Shown piece after piece: positions 1-7,944 of a stretch of DNA of 48,216 bases (its first letter is position 1; every line of letters starts with the position of its first letter). Position numbers and translations under genes: made by a program. The DNA comes from an uncultured Bacilli bacterium. Its GTDB lineage: Bacteria; Bacillota_I; Bacilli_A; RF39; UBA660. The notes under the pieces are model-generated. The model saw only the letters and a list, made by a program, of their open reading frames with translations, was not told where the DNA came from and did no database searches. Where the stretch lies: NCBI GenBank assembly GCA_947598325.1, contig CANQFD010000001.1, positions 1 to 48,216 of the forward strand, in the 5' to 3' direction.

Positions 1-165
1 TTTTGTCCTAAGGGTTATAACAAAAGTACAGGCAACCCTATATTTTTTTATAACTCTAAAAGGGCAAAGGGAGTAACTTTACCGTTTTTAAGTTATGGAG
101 GAAGTAGTTTAATTATAACAATGATATCTATAGGAATTATTCTAAATATAAGTAGATATGAATAA
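1..165 (+). CDS. ftsW: SEDS family protein (FtsW/SpoVE/RodA), C-terminal fragment
   Basis: The frame open from base 1 ends at a TAA at 163-165. Its last 28 residues carry the SEDS signature [10 protein letters not shown] followed by a hydrophobic helix and NISRYE, as at the C-terminus of FtsW/SpoVE, the glycosyltransferases that polymerise lipid II at the septum. The gene enters from outside the window. The first 22 or so residues are Lys- and Asn-rich and do not resemble the expected helix that normally precedes this motif, so the upstream part may be frameshifted or degraded. The murG-ftsQ-ftsA-ftsZ genes downstream support FtsW over RodA. Confidence 0.75.
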   Translation, partial: FCPKGYNKSTGNPIFFYNSKRAKGVTLPFLSYGGSSLIITMISIGIILNISRYE

Positions 166-221
166 TTTAATTCACATAATTGACAACTATACATATATTT
201 ATAATAAAATCATAACTTTTG

Positions 222-250
222 TTGACATTATAATGGTTTTATGTTATAAA
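222..250 (+). promoter_or_regulatory. sigma-A-type promoter of the coiled-coil protein gene
   Basis: TTGACA (222-227) and TATAAA (245-250) are separated by 17 bases, 27 bases before the start codon. A second TTGACA at 180-185 has only a poorly spaced AT-rich -10 and is less convincing. Confidence 0.7.
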
Positions 251-276
251 ATAATTATTAAAAAAGGAGGTTAATT

Positions 277-1461
277 ATGAATGTAATAATAATAAAATTT
301 ATTGTAGGGCTTCTAGCTTCTAGTTTAGTAACTAGTATGGGAACTTTAACAGTGGATAATATTAAACCAAGTAGTGAATTAAATTACGCTGCAAAAGAAG
401 TTTACAAAGAGTCTACTGTAATTAAAGCTGAGAAAGAAGTTAAAGAGGCTAAAGAAGATGTTTTAGAAGCAGAAAAACAAGTAGAAAAAGCTGAAGAAGC
501 ACAAAGGGAAGCAGAAAAAGAAGTTAAAAAAGCAAATAAAACAGTTGCAAAGGCAATTGAAGCTAAGAAAGAAGCAGAAAAAGAATTAGCATCAGCAACT
601 ACTGCTGAAGCAAAAGAAGCTGCTAAGGCAAAACTTAAAGCAGCTGAAAAACAAGTAGAAAAGGCTAAAGAAACTAAAAAAGAGGCTAGTAAGAAAGTAA
701 GTCAAGCAACTAAAGAAGTTAAGAAGGCTGAAGAAACTAAGAAAGAAGCGGAAGCTAAAGTTGAGCAAAAAATAGAAAAAGTTGAAGAAGTTAAGAAAGA
801 AGTTCAACAAGAAACTAAAAAAACTGAACAAACAAAACAACCTGAAACTAAAAAAGAGACAAATAGACAGCTTACAGATGAACAAATAAAAACTATGTTA
901 GAAAAAGCTAAAAAAGGTGAAGAACGTCAAAGACAAGAATATGAAGCTGCCGTTCAAGCACAAAAAGAAGCAGCTGCAGCTAAAAAAGCAGAAAGAGAAG
1001 CAAGAGAGGCAGCTGAAAGAGAAGCTGCAGAAAGAGAAGCTGCAGAAAGAGCTGCAAGAGAATCTACAGAAAGTTTAAAAAATAGAGGTGTAGTTACACA
1101 AGATACACAATTTAATTCACAAGAATTGACAGTAGCTCAAAAAAGAGTAGATGCATCAGTTATCCAAAATACTACTGAAAATCCTCAAACAATTACTTGT
1201 AATGGTGGATATTGCGGTGCGAATTATTCAGGATATATATGGTTTGCAAAATTTGTAAGTGATTATGCTATATTTACAGAACCAGGTAGTGGTAGACTAG
1301 TAAATGAAGTTCTTATCGGAAGAAGAGGAAGCGTAACTTCTTGGACTCAATATGCTCCTACAAATGCATATGGACATACTTTTGTTAGATGGGAAACTAG
1401 TGTTGAAAAACTTGAAGCTGGTTATCCTGAAGTAGTAGTATATAGAGCTGTTTATCAATAA
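277..1461 (+). CDS. secreted or anchored Ala/Glu/Lys-rich coiled-coil protein with unknown C-terminal domain
   Basis: A 394-residue protein preceded by a strong AAAAGGAGG site. Residues 3-22 are hydrophobic and could be a signal peptide or N-terminal anchor. Residues about 45-265 are an almost uninterrupted heptad-like Ala/Glu/Lys coiled coil, with a Gln/Thr-rich break near 180-200 and a tandem AAERE repeat near 245-260. From about 300 a compact Trp/Tyr/Gly-rich domain of about 95 residues begins, with a possible disulfide or metal pair (Cys308, Cys313). I do not recognise that domain. The architecture resembles surface stalk proteins that present a C-terminal head outside the membrane. No LPxTG motif is present. 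It has its own promoter and terminator, so it is a single-gene unit inside the interrupted division cluster. Confidence 0.85.
   Translation: MNVIIIKFIVGLLASSLVTSMGTLTVDNIKPSSELNYAAKEVYKESTVIKAEKEVKEAKEDVLEAEKQVEKAEEAQREAEKEVKKANKTVAKAIEAKKEAEKELASATTAEAKEAAKAKLKAAEKQVEKAKETKKEASKKVSQATKEVKKAEETKKEAEAKVEQKIEKVEEVKKEVQQETKKTEQTKQPETKKETNRQLTDEQIKTMLEKAKKGEERQRQEYEAAVQAQKEAAAAKKAEREAREAAEREAAEREAAERAARESTESLKNRGVVTQDTQFNSQELTVAQKRVDASVIQNTTENPQTITCNGGYCGANYSGYIWFAKFVSDYAIFTEPGSGRLVNEVLIGRRGSVTSWTQYAPTNAYGHTFVRWETSVEKLEAGYPEVVVYRAVYQ
1009..1056 (+). repeat. 15-bp in-frame tandem repeat encoding AAERE
   Basis: About three copies of a 15-base unit close to GCTGCAGAAAGAGAA lie head to tail inside the coiled-coil region. 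The copies differ by one or two bases, which suggests local expansion of the helix by slippage. Confidence 0.65.
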
Positions 1462-1495
1462 AAAATGTTAAAGATAAAATAAATTATTAAAGATT

Positions 1496-1527
1496 AATCC
1501 TTTCTATATTGAAAGGATTTTTATTTT
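1496..1527 (+). terminator. intrinsic terminator
   Basis: A 9-bp perfect stem AATCCTTTC / GAAAGGATT (1496-1504, 1511-1519) with a 6-base loop is followed by a T-rich tract. It ends the coiled-coil protein transcript. Confidence 0.85.
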
Positions 1528-1552
1528 AGGTAATATCTTATTAAGTTAATTA

Positions 1553-1580
1553 TTGACAATTTTAAAACAATAAGTATAAT
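1553..1580 (+). promoter_or_regulatory. sigma-A-type promoter
   Basis: TTGACA (1553-1558), 16-base spacer, TATAAT (1575-1580), upstream of the 120-residue protein gene. Confidence 0.75.
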
Positions 1581-1632
1581 ATTGTCACATAAAAATTTAT
1601 ATAATTATTTTGTATAAGGAGAGAAATTTAAA

Positions 1633-1995
1633 ATGGAAAATATAAATGAAAATGAAGAAAAATTATCAAAAGAAGAATTGATTCAATTAAAAGTATTACA
1701 AGGAATGTTAACTGAATTAAAAATTCCAAAATTTAATTTTTCAATTAATGATATTTCAAATTATGTAGGATCAATTAATCTCATTAAAGAAGATGGAAAA
1801 TTTCAAATTTCTAGAACTAATCAAAGTAATTTGGTAGTTGTTCTTGGTGAATATAAAAATTGTGTTTCAGCTTGTGCTTCAATGATAAGACGTTTAGTTA
1901 TATTAAACAATTTAAATGAAGTTATAGCCATTTTTAATAATAGAGTATCAGAACAACTTGAAGATGAGAAAAAACTAAATTTAACTAACAATTAA
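1633..1995 (+). CDS. hypothetical protein, 120 aa
   Basis: A small protein with an AAGGAGAG ribosome binding site, its own consensus promoter and a terminator. There is no signal peptide or membrane segment. It is acidic at both ends, with two Cys close together in the middle (CVSACA). Predicted alternation of helix and strand suggests a small globular cytoplasmic protein. I do not recognise a family. It lies among accessory genes between the ftsW fragment and murG. Confidence 0.7.
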   Translation: MENINENEEKLSKEELIQLKVLQGMLTELKIPKFNFSINDISNYVGSINLIKEDGKFQISRTNQSNLVVVLGEYKNCVSACASMIRRLVILNNLNEVIAIFNNRVSEQLEDEKKLNLTNN

Positions 1996-2030
1996 AAACT
2001 ATGTAATAAATTTACATAGTTTTATATTTT
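1995..2030. terminator. bidirectional intrinsic terminator
   Basis: A 12-bp perfect stem (1995-2006 with 2012-2023, AAAACTATGTAA and its complement) has a 5-base loop and T-rich sequence on both sides. It lies between convergent genes and overlaps both stop codons. Confidence 0.85.
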
Positions 2031-2375
2031 ATATGGACATTTTATTAATTTAAGATTTTTATTTTCATTATGAGCAATTTGACATTCTCCAGGACAAAAT
2101 ATGGCAGTTTTCTTTAAATAACAATCATAATCACATTCAAACATTTCTGGAATACAATCATTATCTTTATTTTCTTTCCAAGCGTACGCCATAACTTTTT
2201 CTACAGCCCTAATGAAACTGTCAGTACTAACTGCACTTTTTGGAGAAATTAGACCTGAATTATCAGTTATTTGACAATTTTTTAAATATTCATCTATTAT
2301 AACACATGCTTCTTTTATACCATTAGGCATATAATCTAAAGTTTTCATTATTTTATTAAAATTCTCTTTTTTCAC
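2022..2375 (-). CDS. Cys-rich hypothetical protein, 117 aa
   Basis: Starts with GTG behind a strong AGGAGG site (six-base spacing) on the minus strand. It has eight cysteines at 24, 34, 74, 81, 85, 94, 98 and 113. The C-terminal group has two C-x3-C pairs (CDYDC and CPGEC), followed by His102 and CPYK. The spacing suggests a metal or iron-sulfur site, but no known family is recognised. There is no signal peptide, so it is probably cytoplasmic. It is divergent from the AbiEii-like gene and convergent with the 120-aa gene. Confidence 0.7.
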   Translation of the reverse strand: MKKENFNKIMKTLDYMPNGIKEACVIIDEYLKNCQITDNSGLISPKSAVSTDSFIRAVEKVMAYAWKENKDNDCIPEMFECDYDCYLKKTAIFCPGECQIAHNENKNLKLIKCPYKI

Positions 2376-2474
2376 AATTTCCTCCTATTACTATTATTAT
2401 ATCATATTCACATATAAATTTATTGCTAAATTAAAAAAATAATATAATTAATAATTAGTATAATTACAAAAAAT

Positions 2475-2503
2475 TTGCAAATAATTTTTTTTTGATTTAT
2501 AAT
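2475..2503 (+). promoter_or_regulatory. sigma-A-type promoter of the AbiEii-like gene
   Basis: TTGCAA (2475-2480), 17-base spacer, TATAAT (2498-2503). The TATAAT box lies inside a possible longer reading frame, which argues that translation starts downstream at 2531. Confidence 0.7.
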
Positions 2504-2530
2504 AGTGTGCAAAAAAAAGAGGGGATTTAT

Positions 2531-3418
2531 ATGGTTCAACTAAAAAATTCTGATCAATTAAAGGCATTCTTGAAAAAAGAATCAAAAAGACTTGGAATAA
2601 GTATTGCAAATACATACAATACTTATTTTGCAAGAATCTTCTTGCAAAAATTAAGTGAAGTAGATCGTAATAATAACATTATTATCAAGGGGAGTTTTGC
2701 TCAACTTGTACATTTAAAAAATATGGTAAGACCTATAACTGATATAGATATTGCAAGTGTTAAACCTCATCATGATCCATTACTATTAATAATTAAAGCA
2801 ATGAGTGATACAAAAGGTCAAATAAAATATGATTTAAGAAGAAAACCGTATAAAACTTCTACAGGAATATATAAAATTCCTATTAATGCAAAATATGGTA
2901 GTATTAATCAGGCAATTAATATGGATTATAGGGAAAATTATCCATTTATATTTAAAAAAGAAATAAAAACAGTTCCTAAAATATTTGAGAATGATACTGA
3001 ATACTTTGTTGCACTACCTTCAATTGAAGAGATATTAGCAGAAAAATTATATGTATTAATAAAAAAGAATACAATTTTTGATTTTAGTACTAGATTAAAA
3101 GATTTTTATGACATATATCATCTTCATGGAGGAGAATACGATTTAGATTTCTTTTCATATTGTTTTGAACAAATGCTCCGTGAAAGTAAATATGTTAATA
3201 TAAATAATGTTTCTACTGAATTTCTTTCAAGGGAATTTATAAAAGAAATGGAAGAAGAGTGGGAACATAATAAAAGAAAATATGAATTTTTAGATGATGG
3301 GATAGATTTTGAAGGAGCTGTATATTATACAAGGGGAGTTTTAAGTGAACAATTGCAAAAAATAAGACAAGGCAAAAATAAAACATATATCTTAGCTATG
3401 AAGGATAAAACTAAATAA
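2531..3418 (+). CDS. AbiEii/AbiGii-family nucleotidyltransferase (type IV toxin-like)
   Basis: A 295-residue protein. The start is the ATG after AGAGGGGA; a TTG 39 bases upstream in frame overlaps the promoter -10 and is rejected. It has the nucleotidyltransferase core of AbiEii toxins: IIKGSFAQL (51-59; usually KGG) and the metal-binding pair DID (71-73). Further on are SIEEILAEKL (164-173) and KDFYDIY (190-196), the conserved C-terminal signature. AbiEii enzymes transfer nucleotides to targets such as tRNA and act in phage abortive infection. The usual partner AbiEi, a winged-helix antitoxin encoded immediately upstream, is absent: upstream is the divergent Cys-rich gene. It may be an orphan toxin, a domesticated enzyme, or paired with a non-homologous antitoxin. 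Confidence 0.85.
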   Translation: MVQLKNSDQLKAFLKKESKRLGISIANTYNTYFARIFLQKLSEVDRNNNIIIKGSFAQLVHLKNMVRPITDIDIASVKPHHDPLLLIIKAMSDTKGQIKYDLRRKPYKTSTGIYKIPINAKYGSINQAINMDYRENYPFIFKKEIKTVPKIFENDTEYFVALPSIEEILAEKLYVLIKKNTIFDFSTRLKDFYDIYHLHGGEYDLDFFSYCFEQMLRESKYVNINNVSTEFLSREFIKEMEEEWEHNKRKYEFLDDGIDFEGAVYYTRGVLSEQLQKIRQGKNKTYILAMKDKTK

Positions 3419-3491
3419 AGGTTTTATTCTTTTAGTTTGTAAATACTTCCTTTGTATGTTATTATTTAATTAAGATTTAACGGAGGTTATT

Positions 3492-4697
3492 ATGAGTAAA
3501 ACTTTAATAATAGGTGCTGGTGCATCCGGACTCGCCTGCGCTATATGTGCTGCTAGAAATGGAAATAAGGTAATATTATTAGAAAGAAATTCTTCGTCAT
3601 GTAAGAAAATATTAGTAACGGGTAATGGAAGATGTAATTATTTTAATATTGATCAAGATATACATCATTATCATAGCAGTAGTAATGTTATAGGTAAAAT
3701 AATAAATAAATCTAATTTAGATGAAATTCTTTTATTTTTTGATAGCATAGGAATAGTACCTAGAATAAAAAATGGATATTATTACCCATATTCTAATCAA
3801 GCAGTAAGTATGAAAGAAGCGCTTTTAACAGAGGCTAAATTATTAAATATAAGTATAATTACAAATTATTTAGTAAAGAAAATAGAAAAAATAAATGAGG
3901 AATTTATTATCAATGACGATATAAAATGTGATAATTTAATATTATCAACTGGTGGAAATGCATATCCAAAGACTGGATCTGATGGTATGGGGTATGATTT
4001 TGCTAGTAAGTTTGGTCATACAATTATAAAACCTCTTCCTGCACTTGTACAACTAAAATCAAATGAGAAATGTTTAAAAAAATTATGTGGTATCAGATGT
4101 GATGCTAAAATATCACTTTATGAGGGTAATAAATTACTAAAAGAAGAAACTGGAGAATTACAACTTACAGATTATGGCATAAGTGGTATATGTGTATTTA
4201 ATTTAAGTTATTTGGTTTCAAGAAATTTAGAAAACAATAAAAAAGTTCATGTTATTATAAACTTTCTTCCATTTTTGAATAAAAAAGATGATTTTATAAA
4301 ATATATGGATAATAGAAATAAGAAAATAAAATCAAGGACAGTAAAAGAATTATTTGATGGTATACTAAATTATAAGCTTGTTAATGCTTTATTAAAAAAA
4401 GCAAATATTAATGTAAATAAGTATTATAATGATTTAGATAATGATGAAAAAGAAGAACTAGCAAAAAATATTATAGAATTTAAATTAGAAATTACAGGAA
4501 CAAATTCTTTTGATAAATCTCAAGTTACAACAGGAGGAGTATCTTTAGATGAAATAAATTTAAATACTATGGAATCTTTAAAGGTAAAAAAATTATATTT
4601 AACAGGAGAATTATTAGATGTAGATGCTGATTGTGGCGGCTATAATTTAACGTTTGCATTTATTTCAGGTATAAAAGCAGGAAAGGCAATAAAATGA
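3492..4697 (+). CDS. BaiN/HI0933-family FAD-dependent oxidoreductase
   Basis: A 401-residue flavoprotein with a CGGAGG site. The N-terminal dinucleotide-binding motif IGAGASGLACA (7-17) is followed by Glu31 at the end of strand 2 and the family signature KILVTGNGRCN (39-49). The C-terminus has TTGGVSLDEI, LYLTGELLDVDADCGGYN and an Ala/Gly-rich helix, as in the HI0933/YhiN/BaiN group. Members reduce or oxidise poorly defined organic substrates; BaiN acts on bile acids in gut clostridia, but that substrate cannot be assumed here. The stop overlaps the next gene by 4 bases (ATGA), so the two flavoproteins are translationally coupled. Confidence 0.9.
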   Translation: MSKTLIIGAGASGLACAICAARNGNKVILLERNSSSCKKILVTGNGRCNYFNIDQDIHHYHSSSNVIGKIINKSNLDEILLFFDSIGIVPRIKNGYYYPYSNQAVSMKEALLTEAKLLNISIITNYLVKKIEKINEEFIINDDIKCDNLILSTGGNAYPKTGSDGMGYDFASKFGHTIIKPLPALVQLKSNEKCLKKLCGIRCDAKISLYEGNKLLKEETGELQLTDYGISGICVFNLSYLVSRNLENNKKVHVIINFLPFLNKKDDFIKYMDNRNKKIKSRTVKELFDGILNYKLVNALLKKANINVNKYYNDLDNDEKEELAKNIIEFKLEITGTNSFDKSQVTTGGVSLDEINLNTMESLKVKKLYLTGELLDVDADCGGYNLTFAFISGIKAGKAIK

Positions 4698-6271
4698 TAA
4701 GGGTAAGACAAATAAAAGTTTCTATTTATGATAATAACATTAAAGAAATAAAGAAAAAAACAGCTAAAAAACTAAAAATTGATGAAAATAAGATAAACGA
4801 TATAAAGATAATTAAAGAATCAATAGATGCAAGGGATAAAAATAATATATATTATATATATGAAGTAGAAATATCTATTCCAAATGAAAAAACAGTAATG
4901 AAGTTAAAAGATGTTTATAAAGCTAATGATAATGATTATAATCCTGAAATAACTGGGAAAGAAAAACTTAATAATAGACCTATTATAGTAGGTTCAGGTC
5001 CTGCTGGATTATTTTGTGGTTATATGTTATCTAAATATGGATATAAACCTATAATAATTGAAAGAGGAGAAAAAATAGAAGATAGAGAAAAAACTGTTGA
5101 AGAATTTCTAAATTCTGGTAAGTTAAATATAAATTCTAATGTACAATTTGGTGAAGGTGGCGCAGGAACATTTTCTGATGGGAAACTAAATACTCTTATA
5201 AAAGATAAAAATGGAATAATGAAGAAAGTATTTGATATATTTGTAGAAAATGGTGCTCCAAGTGAAATATTATATAAAAATAAGCCACATATAGGTACAG
5301 ATATGTTAAAAAAAGTAATTATTAATATTAGAAATAATATATTAAAAATGGGAGGAGAAATTAGATATAATTCTTGTTTAACAGATTTAATAATAAAAGA
5401 TGGTATATTAAAATCGATTGAAATAAATAATAGTGAATTACTTGATACAGATTTACTAGTTTTAGCAATAGGACATAGCGCAAGAGATACATTTAAGATG
5501 CTTAATATAAGAAATTTAAATATGGATTCAAAACCATTCGCAGTTGGAATAAGAATACAACATAAACAAGATATGATAAATAAATCCCAATATGGAGAAA
5601 AAAATAGTAAGTACTTAGATCCAGCAGATTACAAACTTACATATTTATCAAAAAATAATAAAGGAGTATATTCATTTTGCATGTGTCCAGGAGGATATGT
5701 TATCAATGCATCGAGTGAAGAAAAACATTTAGCTATAAATGGTATGAGTTATCATTCAAGAAATAGTGAAAATTCAAATAGTGCTATTGTTGTGCAAGTA
5801 ACTAAAAAAGATTTTGGAGATGGGTTATTTGATGGTGTTAAATTCCAAAGAAACTTAGAAAGTAAAGCATATGAAATGGGGAATGGAAATATACCAGTTC
5901 AATTATTAAAGGATTTTAAGGAAAATAGAGTATCAACTGGTTTTCAAAATATAAAACCAGTGTTTAAGGGAAAATATACATTATCAAATATAAATGATAT
6001 ATTTCCAAAATATATATGTGAAGATCTAAAAGAAGCGATAGATGCATTTGGACGTAAAATAAAAGGATTTAATAGTGATGATTCAATTTTATCAGCAGTA
6101 GAAAGTAGAACTTCTTCTCCAGTTAAGATAATAAGAAACGAAAATTTAGAGTCAAATATAAAAGGAATATATCCTTGCGGAGAAGGGGCAGGATATGCTG
6201 GTGGTATTACAACTTCTGCGATTGATGGAATAAAAGTTTTTGAAAAAATTATACAAAAATATATTAATTGA
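4694..6271 (+). CDS. COG2509-type FAD-dependent dehydrogenase
   Basis: A 525-residue protein. The first 90 or so residues form a small alpha/beta domain typical of this family. The FAD-binding motif IVGSGPAGLFCGY comes next, with Glu at the end of the second strand (IIIERGE), then QFGEGGAGTFSDGKL and, near the end, YPCGEGAGYAGGITTSAIDG, which closes the FAD site. It belongs to the uncharacterised FAD-dependent dehydrogenases widespread in Firmicutes. It starts inside the stop of the BaiN-like gene, suggesting joint expression and perhaps linked redox chemistry. Substrate unknown. Confidence 0.88.
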   Translation: MIRVRQIKVSIYDNNIKEIKKKTAKKLKIDENKINDIKIIKESIDARDKNNIYYIYEVEISIPNEKTVMKLKDVYKANDNDYNPEITGKEKLNNRPIIVGSGPAGLFCGYMLSKYGYKPIIIERGEKIEDREKTVEEFLNSGKLNINSNVQFGEGGAGTFSDGKLNTLIKDKNGIMKKVFDIFVENGAPSEILYKNKPHIGTDMLKKVIINIRNNILKMGGEIRYNSCLTDLIIKDGILKSIEINNSELLDTDLLVLAIGHSARDTFKMLNIRNLNMDSKPFAVGIRIQHKQDMINKSQYGEKNSKYLDPADYKLTYLSKNNKGVYSFCMCPGGYVINASSEEKHLAINGMSYHSRNSENSNSAIVVQVTKKDFGDGLFDGVKFQRNLESKAYEMGNGNIPVQLLKDFKENRVSTGFQNIKPVFKGKYTLSNINDIFPKYICEDLKEAIDAFGRKIKGFNSDDSILSAVESRTSSPVKIIRNENLESNIKGIYPCGEGAGYAGGITTSAIDGIKVFEKIIQKYIN

Positions 6272-6290
6272 TAAAGTAAATAAATTTTGA

Positions 6291-6319
6291 TTGACATAAA
6301 TATATATAAATGATAATAT
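6291..6319 (+). promoter_or_regulatory. sigma-A-type promoter
   Basis: TTGACA (6291-6296) with TAATAT (6314-6319) after 17 bases, upstream of the zinc-ribbon membrane protein gene. Confidence 0.65.
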
Positions 6320-6347
6320 AAATTTATAAATGAATAGGAGTGATAAT

Positions 6348-6809
6348 ATGTCAAAGTTTTGCCCAAAATGTGGTGAAGAAATGGAAAAAGATGCCAATTT
6401 TTGTTCTAATTGCGGAAATGATTCTACTAAAGAATCTAAATCAAAAACAAATGCAGCAGTTTCAACAATGATTCAAAAAAGAGATATAGTATTAGCAATT
6501 GTTTTATCTATAGTAACATGCGGAATATATACTCTTTATTGGTTTGTTGTAATGACTGACGATGCAAATAAAATATCAGAAGATGATAGTACATCAGGAG
6601 GAGTTTCATTACTTTTAACAATAATAACATGTGGAATATATGGATTTTATTGGAATTATAAAATGGGTAAAAAAATCTATGATGCAGGACAAAATTATAA
6701 TAAAAATATACCAGATAATTCAATATTATACCTTATATTATCATTATTTGGATTTAGTATAATTAGTTATTGTCTAATTCAATCTGATTTAAATAAATTT
6801 TCAGAATAA
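6348..6809 (+). CDS. zinc-ribbon DUF4234 membrane protein
   Basis: A 153-residue protein starting at the ATG eight bases after AGGAG; an in-frame ATG at 6330 precedes that site and is rejected. The N-terminal zinc ribbon has two CxxC pairs (FCPKCGEE and FCSNCGND). After a polar linker come two DUF4234 repeats, each with the signature TCGIY and a following Trp/Tyr (ITCGIYGFYW in the second), then a last hydrophobic helix. It is probably an inner membrane protein with the ribbon in the cytoplasm. Function unknown. Its stop overlaps the next start by one base. Confidence 0.85.
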   Translation: MSKFCPKCGEEMEKDANFCSNCGNDSTKESKSKTNAAVSTMIQKRDIVLAIVLSIVTCGIYTLYWFVVMTDDANKISEDDSTSGGVSLLLTIITCGIYGFYWNYKMGKKIYDAGQNYNKNIPDNSILYLILSLFGFSIISYCLIQSDLNKFSE

Positions 6810-7207
6810 TGAAAAGTAGAATAAAAAAAGTAATATCCTTTAATTTTATAATAATAGTAATATTTTTTGGATATTACTTTTTAAATACAAGATATGATTT
6901 TAAAATAAAATGTCCGTTTTATACATTAACTAATTTATATTGTCCAGGTTGTGGTATTACTAGATGTTTATTTGCATTAATAAAACTAGATTTTAAAAGT
7001 GCATTTAGTTATAATCCATTAATATTTATAATGATTCCATTCTTTTTGATTTATTACTTATACTTAGTTTATATATATATTTTTGATAAAAAAAATAATA
7101 TAATTAATAAAATACCTAAATGTGCTTCTTATATTTTACTTACTATAGCTATTTTGTTTGCAATACTAAGAAATACAGAAATGTTTAGATTTTTAGGACC
7201 TATGTAA
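6809..7207 (+). CDS. DUF2752 membrane protein
   Basis: A 132-residue protein with about three transmembrane helices. The DUF2752 signature CPFYTLTNLYCPGCGITR is followed by a helix and SYNPL, as in the family. The Cys residues, CPGCG in particular, may bind a metal. It is coupled to the upstream DUF4234 gene by a TAATG overlap. The family is uncharacterised and often sits beside zinc-ribbon membrane proteins. Confidence 0.88.
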   Translation: MKSRIKKVISFNFIIIVIFFGYYFLNTRYDFKIKCPFYTLTNLYCPGCGITRCLFALIKLDFKSAFSYNPLIFIMIPFFLIYYLYLVYIYIFDKKNNIINKIPKCASYILLTIAILFAILRNTEMFRFLGPM

Positions 7208-7233
7208 ACTATTATAAAACCATATATAATCTG

Positions 7234-7262
7234 TGGACAATAAATAAAAATTATGATAACAT
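7234..7262 (+). promoter_or_regulatory. possible weak promoter
   Basis: TGGACA (7234-7239) and TAACAT (7257-7262) at 17-base spacing, before the DUF4870-like gene. Both boxes deviate from consensus. Confidence 0.4.
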
Positions 7263-7301
7263 TAATTATGAAAATAAGATATATAAAGGAGAAGTAAAAA
7301 T

Positions 7302-7751
7302 ATGGCAGATAAAGAATCAAAGGATACTACTAAAAAAACAGAGAAAAAAAGTACAGATGAAAAAGAGGTTAAAAATATAAAAAATAAAAAGAAAGAAGAT
7401 AATCAAACACAGACAATTACTGGTCTTGGTGAAAATGTAGAAGCTATATTAGTATATTTAATTCCTATACTTGGTTTTATATTTTCATTAATGAAAGATA
7501 GAAAAGTTTCAAAAAATGCAAAATTTTGTTACAATCAAGCAGGAACAATTTGGCTTGTTAATATTATACTAAATGTTATTAGTAGTTTTATTGGAACATT
7601 TATGTCACCAATAAGATGGGTAAGTTATCCGCTTACAGTTGTTTTATTCATCTTTTCTTTAATTGCACTTATAAAAGCATATAATGGTGAAAGATATGAA
7701 ATACCTATTATAAGTGACATTTCAAAAAGTATATGGGGAGAATTAGATTAA
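7302..7751 (+). CDS. DUF4870-like small membrane protein with Lys-rich N-terminus
   Basis: A 149-residue protein behind AAAGGAGAAG. Residues 1-40 are a charged, disordered Lys/Glu/Asp tail. After GENVEAILVYLIPILGF comes a first membrane helix, then the loop KNAKFCYNQA (family equivalents read roughly AKFHA.QA), and two further helices with an IALIKAYNGERYEIP end. This matches the DUF4870/Tic20-like pattern of small three- to four-helix proteins. Function unknown. It ends the accessory block and is followed by a strong terminator. Confidence 0.75.
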   Translation: MADKESKDTTKKTEKKSTDEKEVKNIKNKKKEDNQTQTITGLGENVEAILVYLIPILGFIFSLMKDRKVSKNAKFCYNQAGTIWLVNIILNVISSFIGTFMSPIRWVSYPLTVVLFIFSLIALIKAYNGERYEIPIISDISKSIWGELD

Positions 7752-7773
7752 ACTATATAATTTATTAAAATTG

Positions 7774-7801
7774 AAGTTACTACAATTGTAGTAACTTTTT
7801 T
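7774..7801 (+). terminator. intrinsic terminator
   Basis: Perfect palindrome AAGTTACTACAA/TTGTAGTAACTT (7774-7797) with the central AATT as loop, running into a T6 tract. It closes the accessory block upstream of murG. Confidence 0.9.
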
Positions 7802-7944
7802 GTATATTTAGAATATCTAACTTAAAATGTAATCTTTTATAACTTATAGAAGTAATATCATTAAGATTTAGATATAAAAAATTGTTCATAAAATGTTAAC
7901 TTAGAAATCTAATGTGTTTCTTTGTATTAAATTATAAATTATTA

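Noticed and set aside
592-885. Long open frame on the minus strand inside the coiled-coil gene
   Set aside because: It mirrors the Ala/Glu/Lys codons of the + strand gene, giving a Phe/Leu/Ser-rich translation with no ribosome binding site.
2492-2530. Upstream TTG start for the AbiEii-like protein
   Set aside because: It overlaps the -10 box and lacks a ribosome binding site; the ATG at 2531 has one.
3408-3438. Hairpin AAACTAAA/TTTAGTTT after the AbiEii-like gene as a terminator
   Set aside because: The stem is weak and bulged and has no T tract after it.
5944-6397. Minus-strand open frames at the end of the COG2509 gene
   Set aside because: They overlap conserved flavoprotein codons and the promoter of the next gene; no start signals.
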